A stretch of 57,656 nucleotides of DNA from Pontiellaceae bacterium B12227 (GTDB lineage Bacteria > Verrucomicrobiota > Kiritimatiellia > Kiritimatiellales > Pontiellaceae), in assembly GCA_029432775.1 (NCBI GenBank), contig JAROAZ010000035.1, positions 1-57,656 on the forward strand, given 5' to 3'. The notes beneath the pieces are model-generated. The model searched no databases. It saw nothing but the letters and a program-made list of their open reading frames with translations, and had not been told where the DNA came from. Position numbers and translations under genes: made by a program. Every line of letters starts with the position of its first letter. Position 1 is the first letter of the stretch. Shown here piece after piece: positions 23,384 through 31,458 of this stretch.

Positions 23384-23992
23384 ATGGATAAACATTTTTT
23401 ACTCTTGTCTGTGCTCATAAGTGCAATCTGCTTGGTTGGCCGGTACTCGCCGGGGATGCTCTGTACCGATTATCAGCCGGGCTCATCGCATTATCAGCTC
23501 ACGACCACGGAAGCAAACGATCTGCAATATACCTTGGAGTCAGTTAAACTGGCGCGGGACCTTTATCTTACATTGAATAACCGTTTCGAGAGTCAGGTTT
23601 TTTCCAGTCTGCCGAAAGCGGAGATACATCAGCTTGAGGCGGTTCAGCAGCTTTGCAGTACATACGGACAGCAGGCTGAGGTTGAAACGCCAGGTGAATT
23701 CAGAAATGAATCGTTAAAGAAACGATATGATGTGCTGATAACCCGTGGTACCGGGACGCATCGGGATGCCTTGTTGACCGGGGCTCTGATTGAAGAGATT
23801 GCCATTGCCGATTTCAGGGCGGCCTCTCAGCGTACGAGCCGCGACGATCTTCGTATTATGTATGAGCAGCTGTATGGCTCATCCATTCGCCATTTCCGTT
23901 CTGTGGTTAAAGCATTTGAGTCCAGAACGAAGGAAAGATATGTGGCACAGAACATGTCCGCGCATGCCGTGGATTCAATTCTGGGGCGGTGA
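23384..23992 (+). CDS. Diverged DUF2202-like protein, copy 3
   Basis: The 202-aa secreted protein keeps the shape of copies 1 and 2 ('KLARDLYLTLNNRF', 'LLTGALIEEIAIADF', 'VDSILGR') but has changed several putative metal ligands: 'MREEEKLARD' is 'TLESVKLARD' here, and 'RSEQHH' is 'KAEIHQ'. It may be catalytically impaired or form a hetero-oligomer. I start it at the ATG at 23384 (AGGA upstream, then a hydrophobic signal). The longer TTG frame would translate the palindrome pair. Confidence 0.75.
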   Translation: MDKHFLLLSVLISAICLVGRYSPGMLCTDYQPGSSHYQLTTTEANDLQYTLESVKLARDLYLTLNNRFESQVFSSLPKAEIHQLEAVQQLCSTYGQQAEVETPGEFRNESLKKRYDVLITRGTGTHRDALLTGALIEEIAIADFRAASQRTSRDDLRIMYEQLYGSSIRHFRSVVKAFESRTKERYVAQNMSAHAVDSILGR

Positions 23993-24012
23993 GGTGGAAG
24001 TACTATGATTAT

Positions 24013-24038
24013 GTGACGGAAGAAGCTCGGGTGGTGTA
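24013..24038 (+). promoter_or_regulatory. ECF-type promoter of the hydrogenase structural operon
   Basis: GTGACG at 24013-24018, 14 bp, GGTGTA at 24033-24038, 34 bp before the ATG of the small subunit. It links hydrogenase synthesis to the hyp operon, which has the same motif. Confidence 0.75.
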
Positions 24039-24072
24039 TCCACTTAACAGGTCTGTTTAACGGGGATTGGTT

Positions 24073-25041
24073 ATGAATTTTTCAAGGCGCAGGTTTTTAG
24101 AATATTGCGGGGTCGCTGCCGGGGCGATTGGTTTGACGCCGGGGGATCTGGCCGGCCTGAATGAAGCGCTCGCGAACCCATCTGCGCCGGAAGTGATCTG
24201 GCTGCACGGCAGCTCCTGTACCGGTTGTTCTGTATCTTTTCTAAACCGGATCTCAGATACGGCTCCGGAAACCATTGTTGAAGTCGTTGCAGGGGCCGTC
24301 AACCTGACGCATCACGCGACCATCATGACCTTTGCGGGCGAAAGCTGCGGCGCGGTGCTGGAGCATGCTATTAAACGGGGTAATTATATCCTCGTGCTGG
24401 AAGGCGGCGTTCCGCTGGCTTTTGGCGGCCACTGCTGCATCACCTACAGCTACAAAGGCGAGGAAGTGACCTACGCCGCGGCCGTCTCGGAGCTGGCACT
24501 GCATGCCTCGCATGTGGTCTGTGCCGGAACATGCTCCAGTTTTGGCGGCATTCCTGCCGCCGGCAGCAATCCGTCGCGCGTGGTCAGTGTTTCTGAACAT
24601 ATCGGTGCAGGCACCATCAATATTTCCGGCTGTCCGGTTAACCCGAACTGGCTGGTTTGGGCCGTTGTTCAGCTGCTTCTGGGAAATCCCGTTGAACTCG
24701 ACGAGGATAATCGTCCCGTTGCGCTCTATCAGCAAATGGGTGGAGGGGGCGGCGGTGGAGGCGGAGGAACCAGAGTGTGGGAAACCATTCATCAGTCGTG
24801 TCCACGCAAGTCTGCATACATAAGCAACCGCGCAACCGGCTTTGAAGATACCGTCGGTAAATGCCTCGTCGATCTCGGGTGCCGTGGCCAGTGGACGAAG
24901 GCCAAATGCGACAGCTGCTGGAACGGACTCGAAGAGCAGGCCAACTGGTGCATTGGTGTGAACTCGCCCTGTCACGGTTGCGTTGAACCAGATTTCCCAG
25001 GCGAGCAATCCTTTTTCACCCCATATACCTCCGGGAGCTAG
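24073..25041 (+). CDS. [NiFe] hydrogenase small subunit, Tat-exported
   Basis: The 322-aa electron-transfer subunit starts with a Tat signal ('NFSRRRFLEYCG'). It has the proximal-cluster motif 'GSSCTGCSVSFLN', 'CAGTCSSFGGIPAA', 'ISGCPVNPNW', the distal-cluster region from 'IHQSCPRKSAY' to 'CLVDLGCRG', and a last Cys group 'CIGVNSPCHGC'. A run of ten Gly (residues 223-232) sits just before the distal-cluster region. There is no C-terminal membrane anchor, so it is probably a soluble periplasmic enzyme of the group 1 type. I choose the ATG at 24073 over the TTG two codons earlier. Confidence 0.95.
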   Translation: MNFSRRRFLEYCGVAAGAIGLTPGDLAGLNEALANPSAPEVIWLHGSSCTGCSVSFLNRISDTAPETIVEVVAGAVNLTHHATIMTFAGESCGAVLEHAIKRGNYILVLEGGVPLAFGGHCCITYSYKGEEVTYAAAVSELALHASHVVCAGTCSSFGGIPAAGSNPSRVVSVSEHIGAGTINISGCPVNPNWLVWAVVQLLLGNPVELDEDNRPVALYQQMGGGGGGGGGGTRVWETIHQSCPRKSAYISNRATGFEDTVGKCLVDLGCRGQWTKAKCDSCWNGLEEQANWCIGVNSPCHGCVEPDFPGEQSFFTPYTSGS

Positions 25042-25044
25042 ACC

Positions 25045-26490
25045 ATGAGAATTACTGCATCCATTGATCCTGTCACCCGCATTGAAGGCCATCTCAAAGT
25101 TGACGTAGAGATTGATACGGTTGACGGCGTACAGCAGGTGGTTGACGCGCATTGTGTTGGCACGCTGTTCCGAGGTTTCGAAAAAATTATGGAAGGCCGC
25201 GACCCGCGCGATGCGCCGAACATTACCTCACGCATCTGCGGTGTCTGCCCGACCTCCCATGGTATGGCGGCCGCCATGACGCTGGACAGTGCCTATGGCG
25301 TTACACCACCCAATATCGGCCTCATGATGCGTAATCTGGTGCATGGGGCCTGTTTTCTGGAATCGCACATTCTGCACTTCTATATTCTGAGTCTGCTCGA
25401 CTATGTCAAAGGGCCGGCCATGCCGCCATGGCAGCCCGGGTGGGATACCGGCCGGCGGATTGATGCCACCACCGAAGCACGCTTGCAGGGGAACTATCTC
25501 AAGGCGCTCGAGATGCGACGTAAATGTCATGAGATGGGTGCCATCTATGGCGGTAAACTGCCGCATACCCCGGCATTCATTGCGGGCGGCTTCACGGCGG
25601 TTTCCACGGCGCAAAATATAACCGACTTTCAGGTGCTGCTCACGGAAATCGGTGACTTTGTAGAAGGCACACTGCTTCCGGATGTGGAGCTGGTGGCCGC
25701 GCTTTATCCCGACTATTTCAGCATTGGAAAAGGCTATGGCAACCTGATGTCCTATGGAGTCTTTGAGCAAAGCGGAGGGCCGTTGTTTACGCCGGGGTTG
25801 ATTGAAGATGGCGTGGCCGGAGTTCAGGAGCTGGAGGTGAGCCGGATTTCCGAGCAGGTGACCTATTCGTGGTACGACGATATCACCAACGATAAACATC
25901 CGTCGGTCGGCGAAACGGTTCCGGAATATCCGAAGGATGCGGGTTATTCCTGGCTGAAAGCACCACGTTATGATGGAACCAATTTTGAATGCGGACCGCT
26001 GGCCCGCATGAAAGTCAACGGAGATTATGCCGGCGATGTTTCGGTGATGGATCGGCACATTGCCCGGTCACAGGAAGCTTTTAAACTAATTTCGGCCATG
26101 CAGGTCTGGCTCGGCGCTGTTGCTGATGGTGGTTCGGGGTATACTCCTTTTACTCTTCCAACCACTGGAAACGGCGTCGGGCTGACCGAGGCCCCTCGCG
26201 GTGCGCTGGCCCACTGGATTGATGTGGCCGACAGCAAAGTTTCAAACTACCAGGTTGTTACTCCCACCTGCTGGAACTGCTCTCCGCGCGATAGCGCCGG
26301 AAACCGTGGTCCGCTGGAAGAAGCGCTGGTCGGCACCCCGGTGGCAAAGGTTGACCAGCCGGTGGAAGTGCTGCGGGTAATTCATTCGGTAGACCCCTGC
26401 CTCGACTGCGCCACGCATGTGATGCGTCCCGACCGCAAAGGCAAGGTGTATATAATCGACCGCTCCGGAACACGGATTGAAAATGAATGA
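25045..26490 (+). CDS. [NiFe] hydrogenase large subunit
   Basis: The 481-aa catalytic subunit has the two Cys pairs that bind the NiFe centre: 'RICGVCPTSHG' (C65/C68) and 'DPCLDCATH' (C452/C455). The precursor runs 23 residues past His458, the expected cleavage point for the protease encoded next. 'DPVTRIEGHL' lies near the N-terminus. It oxidises or produces hydrogen in the periplasm, exported with the small subunit by the Tat system. It is some 80-90 aa shorter than classical group 1 large subunits (family knowledge). Subgroup cannot be set without phylogeny. Confidence 0.95.
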   Translation: MRITASIDPVTRIEGHLKVDVEIDTVDGVQQVVDAHCVGTLFRGFEKIMEGRDPRDAPNITSRICGVCPTSHGMAAAMTLDSAYGVTPPNIGLMMRNLVHGACFLESHILHFYILSLLDYVKGPAMPPWQPGWDTGRRIDATTEARLQGNYLKALEMRRKCHEMGAIYGGKLPHTPAFIAGGFTAVSTAQNITDFQVLLTEIGDFVEGTLLPDVELVAALYPDYFSIGKGYGNLMSYGVFEQSGGPLFTPGLIEDGVAGVQELEVSRISEQVTYSWYDDITNDKHPSVGETVPEYPKDAGYSWLKAPRYDGTNFECGPLARMKVNGDYAGDVSVMDRHIARSQEAFKLISAMQVWLGAVADGGSGYTPFTLPTTGNGVGLTEAPRGALAHWIDVADSKVSNYQVVTPTCWNCSPRDSAGNRGPLEEALVGTPVAKVDQPVEVLRVIHSVDPCLDCATHVMRPDRKGKVYIIDRSGTRIENE

Positions 26491-26962
26491 GCTCATGACA
26501 CAGACCTGCTGTAATCGGATTGCCGTGGTGGGCATGGGTAATCTGCTCATGTCCGATGATGGAATCGGGGTTCATGTGGTTCATCGGCTGATGGAAAAGC
26601 AGTTCGAAAATGTCGATCTGATTGATGCCGGAACGGCGATCATTCATACGGCGGACTGCTTGCGCGGCATGCAGCATATTATTGTGGTGGATGCGCTCAA
26701 GGCAGGTCATGAACCGGGGACGATTTATCTCATGTCCGGGGACGATGTTTTCGAGACCGACTACTCACTCTCGATTCACTCGCTCGGTCTGAAAACGGCC
26801 CTGCGTTTTATGGCACCCGATGAGCGTCCGGCGGAATGGACTCTTGTGGGTGTGGAGCCGGAAAAGATAACGAATGGGATGACGCTATCCGGGCCGGTCG
26901 GCAATGCGCTTTCCGGAGCAGTGCGGACGGTTGAAAATCTGATTGAGGAGTGGCAGGCATGA
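26483..26962 (+). CDS. Hydrogenase maturation protease (HyaD/HybD family)
   Basis: The 159-aa peptidase has 'VVGMGNLLMSDDGIGVHVVHRL', with the Asp/Glu-type nickel-recognition position in the 'DDGIG' segment, and 'DAGTA' and 'HSLGLKTAL' with the second conserved Asp/His positions. It removes the C-terminal tail of the large subunit after nickel insertion. It overlaps the large-subunit stop. A start at the Met at 26495 is also possible. Its stop overlaps the next gene (ATGA). Confidence 0.9.
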   Translation: MNELMTQTCCNRIAVVGMGNLLMSDDGIGVHVVHRLMEKQFENVDLIDAGTAIIHTADCLRGMQHIIVVDALKAGHEPGTIYLMSGDDVFETDYSLSIHSLGLKTALRFMAPDERPAEWTLVGVEPEKITNGMTLSGPVGNALSGAVRTVENLIEEWQA

Positions 26963-28905
26963 AATTAGGACTTCTTTTATGTGCCGGTTTGACGGCAGTT
27001 TCTGTGCAGGCAAATGTCGGCGGATTCTGTTCGTCGATTGAAGTGGATGGAACCAACGCATTTGTCGGGGCGGGGCAGATACTCCTGTCCGTAGATGTAT
27101 CTGATTCCTCCGCGCCAACGCTGCGCTCCACGCTTTATCTGCCGGGGCTGATTGAGGATCTACTGCTCGACGGCACCAATCTTTTTGCGGCCTGTGGCGA
27201 TGCCGGGGTGCATCGTGTAAATATTTCCAACCTTTGGAAAATGGAGCGGGTGGAAACCTACGATTCGGACGGGCATGCCTATGGTCTCGCCACGGATGCA
27301 ACCTCACTTTATCTGGCCGACGGGGTTGCCGGACTTTGCAAACTTGATCCGGACACCCTGTCTCCGGTGAGCATGTTTGCAACCAATGCTCCGGCGATGG
27401 ATGTGCTGGTCGAAGGGGGCTCCATTTATCTGCTCGACCATTTTAATGGACTGATTGAACTGGATGTGGCTCTGAATGTGTCCGGCGGTTATGACAGGAT
27501 TGCATTCGGGAGCCGTCTGGCTTCCGATGGAAGTTCCATCTTCACCGTGGATGGCGAAGGTAAAGTGATTCAGCTGGATCTGGCTTCTCTGTCGCTTGTG
27601 ACGAACCGGCTGGTTGGAATTCCAACAGTTGGAATTGCCGTCTCGGCCTCGGAGCAGTTTATTGCCCGTAATGCATCCGGCGTGATGGTGCTGGATGGCG
27701 CAGTTCTTCCAACCATTGGAAATGCGGCTGATCTGAAAATTGATGCCGGAAAACTCTACGTGGCCGACGGTTTCGGCGGTCTTTCGATATATGATGAAGC
27801 CGGTAAGGCATTACTTGGTTCATTCACGACCGTGTCGCGCAGCCGGGCCACGGCAATCTATTCCGGACATGCGTATGTGGCTGCCGGGAACCGGGGGGTT
27901 ACGATCTTCGATCTGAGCGACTTCTCCGCCGCCGGTTCCGTGGCGGTGAGCAATGCACTGGACGTTTCGGTGTCCGGCAGCATGCTGCTAGTCAGCGATG
28001 CTTTCCAGGGATTGGAACTTTATGATTTATCTGACCCGGTGGTTCCGGAGCATCTGGGTGCCTGCAAACTCCCATCCCCTGCAGCAATCCGTTGTTCCGG
28101 GGCCGCCGGTTCTTCTGCCTATGCCGTTGAGGCGTACAATGTGCATAGGATCGATATTTCGAATCCGGCTTTGCCGGTGCCGGGCAGCCAATGGACATCG
28201 GCGGATTACATTTTCGACCTCGATATGGTCAGCTCGAATGTGGCGCTTGCCACCGCGGGAGGGTTGAAACTGCTCACCGGTGATCTGATTCCAATGTCTG
28301 AAAATCCGGTGGACGGACAAACCGTTTCGGTGGATGGAACGGATGCACTGGTTGGATGGAACCGGGTGGATCTTTCCGATCCGCTCACACCGGTTGCATC
28401 AACCAATCTATCTGCTTTGATCCGGGCCATACAGCTTACACTTTCAGGCGACACCATATACGGTTCGGCGGATGACGGTGGCCTGGCGGTGGTGGCACTT
28501 CCGCCCGACGGGCCGGCGGATTCGGATGGGGATGGTCTGTCGGATGTCTTTGAGCAAATGATTATTGATGCCGTTCCGGACGATGCCTTTGCCACATTCG
28601 CGGATGTAAATCCAAAGGATGATTTTGATGGCGACGGACTGGCTAACGATGCGGAACAATTTGCCGGAACCTCGCCGATAGACCCCGACTCCGTGTTTGC
28701 TATCTGCGGTCTTGAAGGGGAGGCTTCCGGCCATTCCATCAGCTGGTACAGTGTAGAGGGGCATTCCTATTCTGTGCATAAAAGTACAAACCTCGTCGAT
28801 GGATTCTATCTGGTTCGTCCGGGGATCCTGGCAACAGAGCCGATTAACACCTTTACCGATACCGAGGCCAGTGACTGTGCAATGTATATGATTTCAATTG
28901 ATTAA
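26959..28905 (+). CDS. Secreted LVIVD-type beta-propeller protein with calcium-binding-like tail
   Basis: The 648-aa protein has a signal peptide ('LLLCAGLTAVSVQA') and about 480 residues of repeated blades of the kind 'VYVADGFGGLSIYDE', 'AYVAAGNRGVTIFDLSD', 'LLVSDAFQGLELYDLSDP', typical of LVIVD propellers. A tail with 'DSDGDGLSDVFEQ' and 'DDFDGDGLANDAEQFAGTSP' follows, then a final domain ('SYSVHKSTNLVDGFY'). It is translationally coupled to the hydrogenase protease. It may bind or organise the hydrogenase in the periplasm, but that is inference. Four palindromes lie inside, in three different reading frames. Confidence 0.8.
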   Translation: MKLGLLLCAGLTAVSVQANVGGFCSSIEVDGTNAFVGAGQILLSVDVSDSSAPTLRSTLYLPGLIEDLLLDGTNLFAACGDAGVHRVNISNLWKMERVETYDSDGHAYGLATDATSLYLADGVAGLCKLDPDTLSPVSMFATNAPAMDVLVEGGSIYLLDHFNGLIELDVALNVSGGYDRIAFGSRLASDGSSIFTVDGEGKVIQLDLASLSLVTNRLVGIPTVGIAVSASEQFIARNASGVMVLDGAVLPTIGNAADLKIDAGKLYVADGFGGLSIYDEAGKALLGSFTTVSRSRATAIYSGHAYVAAGNRGVTIFDLSDFSAAGSVAVSNALDVSVSGSMLLVSDAFQGLELYDLSDPVVPEHLGACKLPSPAAIRCSGAAGSSAYAVEAYNVHRIDISNPALPVPGSQWTSADYIFDLDMVSSNVALATAGGLKLLTGDLIPMSENPVDGQTVSVDGTDALVGWNRVDLSDPLTPVASTNLSALIRAIQLTLSGDTIYGSADDGGLAVVALPPDGPADSDGDGLSDVFEQMIIDAVPDDAFATFADVNPKDDFDGDGLANDAEQFAGTSPIDPDSVFAICGLEGEASGHSISWYSVEGHSYSVHKSTNLVDGFYLVRPGILATEPINTFTDTEASDCAMYMISID

Positions 28906-28929
28906 AAGTAAACCTATGGGGATGGGTCT

Positions 28930-30345
28930 ATGGAGAATAAAAAAAGTATCTCGCTTGCGGGATTAAGTATTCTGGTCGTCGATGACGAAGGAATTCTGCG
29001 GCGCAGAATTGTGGCGCATTTACGTCAGCTGGGTGCCGATGTAACCGATGCCGAATCGCTTACGGTTGCCCGCGAGCTGTTGACGGAACTGAATTTTGAT
29101 TTTGTGATGCTCGACATCCATCTGCCGGATGGAATCGGGTTGGATCTCATGCGTAACCGGGAGATTCCTGCCGAAACAGCCGTGATTGTGATGACCGCGC
29201 AGGGCGGGGTGGAAGGCGCCGTTGAGGCAATACAACTCGGTGCGGTCGATTATCTGGTTAAACCGTTCGATCCCGGTCTGCTTCCTTTGGTGATGCGCCG
29301 GGCCCGGGATGCCCGGCAACGCGAGCGGGTGACCGAACACGAACGCGAAGTTGAAGAGGAGGATAACAGCTTTTTCTTTGGCGAATCGCTGGCTCCACTG
29401 CGGAAGATGCTGGATAAAATAATCCTCGCCGACCGCCGGCTTGAGCGGCATCTTTCTCCCGTTCTGATTGCCGGAGAAACCGGTTCCGGAAAATCGACAA
29501 TTGCACGATGGCTGCATAACCATGGGCCCCGGGCCGGTCAGCCGATGATTGAAGTGAACTGTTCTGCACTGCCCGATTCCCTGGCCGAGTCCGAATTGTT
29601 CGGTAGTGAAAAAGGCGCCTTCACCGATGCACAGGCAACCCGTCAGGGTCTGTTCGAAGCCGCACATGGGGGCACCCTTTTTCTGGATGAGATTCCCAGT
29701 CTGTCGGCCGCGGTTCAGGCGAAGGTGTTGACGGCAATTGAGGACCGGACGATTCGGCGTATCGGCGGTACGCGCGGGATTGAAGTGGATGTGCGGGTGA
29801 TTGCTGCGACCAACCGAGACCTGCGCGATGCCGTGGCCTCGGGTGAGTTTCGCGAGGACCTGCTGCACCGTTTGGATCTGTTCCGTTTGGTGCTTCCTCC
29901 GTTGCGGGACCGTGGCGGGGATACTCTTAAGCTGGCGGAGCAGCTGTTGTGCAAGCTCTGTATTCGCCACCGGCTGCCGCAGCGGCAGATTGCGGAGGAA
30001 GGCAAGCGCCGTCTTCTCAGTTATCGCTGGCCCGGTAACGTCCGTGAATTGGCCCATGAGCTGGAACGCGAGTTGGTTTTCGAGGATTCTGCCTCACTCG
30101 ACTTTTCCCGCATACCAGTGGATGGAAACCGGCCCGAGCAGTCCATGCTGGACCCATCGGACTGGTTGAACCCGAATTATGACTTTTCGAAGAATGAGTT
30201 TGTACTGGAAGATGCAACAAACCGGCTGGTGCAGTTGGCGCTGAAGCGGTCGGACGGGAATGTATCGGCTGCCGCCCGTATGCTGGGAGTCACGCGCGAC
30301 TTCATCCGCTACCGTCTTCACGGCGACCGTAAAGATAAATCATGA
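28930..30345 (+). CDS. NtrC-family sigma-54 response regulator
   Basis: The 471-aa protein has a receiver domain with phospho-acceptor Asp near residue 62 ('VMLDIHLPDG'), an AAA+ domain with Walker A 'GETGSGKS' (near 180) and Walker B 'GGTLFLDEI', and a Fis-type C-terminal helix-turn-helix ('NVSAAARMLGVTRDFIRYRL'). The sigma-54 contact loop reads GAFTDA, not GAFTGA, near residue 229. It should activate the two sigma-54 promoters at 22638 and 33005. It overlaps the following barrel gene and is in one operon with the kinase at 31459. Confidence 0.9.
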   Translation: MENKKSISLAGLSILVVDDEGILRRRIVAHLRQLGADVTDAESLTVARELLTELNFDFVMLDIHLPDGIGLDLMRNREIPAETAVIVMTAQGGVEGAVEAIQLGAVDYLVKPFDPGLLPLVMRRARDARQRERVTEHEREVEEEDNSFFFGESLAPLRKMLDKIILADRRLERHLSPVLIAGETGSGKSTIARWLHNHGPRAGQPMIEVNCSALPDSLAESELFGSEKGAFTDAQATRQGLFEAAHGGTLFLDEIPSLSAAVQAKVLTAIEDRTIRRIGGTRGIEVDVRVIAATNRDLRDAVASGEFREDLLHRLDLFRLVLPPLRDRGGDTLKLAEQLLCKLCIRHRLPQRQIAEEGKRRLLSYRWPGNVRELAHELERELVFEDSASLDFSRIPVDGNRPEQSMLDPSDWLNPNYDFSKNEFVLEDATNRLVQLALKRSDGNVSAAARMLGVTRDFIRYRLHGDRKDKS

Positions 30346-31445
30346 TGAAGGACCGTCATTTTCAGGGCGGGGCAGCGGCGCTGTCCGGCTTGCTCTTTTC
30401 CGCTGCGGCCCAGACCACAAACCTGCCGCCGTTGGTCGAATGGGATGCAGAGGCTGAACTGGCGATATCTGCCGGCTATCGGGATAATGTGCTGCGCTCA
30501 AGTATGAACGATGAAGACAGTGGCTTTATTATGACTTCGTTGGATGCCAGCCTGTTCCGCTTTTCTGAAACGGGTTCGTATCTGATGCTGTATCTGTTTG
30601 GTGAAGACATACGCTATTTTGATGCGCCGTCGGTGAACTATGAACAGTTTTTTTCCGGCCTCATTAATTGCTCAAAACGAATCGGGGAAGGCGATGATGT
30701 TGGATTTGAAGTTCAATATCTTTATCTGCATCAGGTCTATGATGCATCCGAAACGCAAGAGGGTCAGGGGCGTCTGTTGGTGTTGGGGCATTCCCTGATA
30801 GGGCGTCCTTATTGGAACCACATGTTCGGCCGTAATTGGGAGGCCCGAGTTGAAGCCGGTGCAATGCGTCAGATCTATGAGCAGGAGCTCGATGATTTCA
30901 CCGAAGCGGATGGGGAGGCCAGTCTGACGCGGAACTATGGTCATCGTTCGGAGTGGTCGGCGGGGTATCAGTATCTTCAACGCTACTATGACACCCGGGA
31001 ACAATTTGATGAGTTCGGGGTGATTATTCCGGGGACCGATCTGATTTATGCACAACATAAGCTGGCAGGAGAGATCCGGCATTATTGGGATGAAGCCCGC
31101 GAGTGGCGGAGCCTGAGTCAATTAAGTGTTATGATGAACCGGGATAACGGTTCCGGGTATTTTGACTATGACCGGGTTCGTTTTCGGGAGCAGCTTCGCT
31201 GGGATAATGAAATCTGGGCTGTTGCAGGAAACGCCCGGTTTGGTTGGTACTTTTACAAGCAGCAGACGGTGGGCACGGAAAAGCGGGACCGTTCCTTCCT
31301 TACATTGGATCTTCGAATTGAGCGGTGCTTCGGAAACCATTGGGCCTTGTTTGCTTCAGCCGAGTACGAATGGAATATCAGCAATGACCCGGTGGATGAA
31401 TATAACACCTGGATGATCAACAGCGGTGTGAGCTGCGCATTTTAA
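30342..31445 (+). CDS. Outer-membrane beta-barrel protein between kinase and regulator
   Basis: The 367-aa protein has a short signal region ('GGAAALSGLLFSAAAQ') and alternating amphipathic strands ('MTSLDASLFRFSETGSYLML', 'WEARVEAGAMRQIYEQ', 'LFASAEYEWNIS'), and ends in 'SGVSCAF', with the terminal Phe of outer-membrane barrels. No named family is clear. It sits between the response regulator (overlap of 4 nt) and the kinase (13-bp gap), so it could help bring the signal to the periplasmic sensor or conduct electrons with the haem protein downstream. Both are inference. Confidence 0.7.
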   Translation: MMKDRHFQGGAAALSGLLFSAAAQTTNLPPLVEWDAEAELAISAGYRDNVLRSSMNDEDSGFIMTSLDASLFRFSETGSYLMLYLFGEDIRYFDAPSVNYEQFFSGLINCSKRIGEGDDVGFEVQYLYLHQVYDASETQEGQGRLLVLGHSLIGRPYWNHMFGRNWEARVEAGAMRQIYEQELDDFTEADGEASLTRNYGHRSEWSAGYQYLQRYYDTREQFDEFGVIIPGTDLIYAQHKLAGEIRHYWDEAREWRSLSQLSVMMNRDNGSGYFDYDRVRFREQLRWDNEIWAVAGNARFGWYFYKQQTVGTEKRDRSFLTLDLRIERCFGNHWALFASAEYEWNISNDPVDEYNTWMINSGVSCAF

Positions 31446-31458
31446 CTGAACGCAATTT

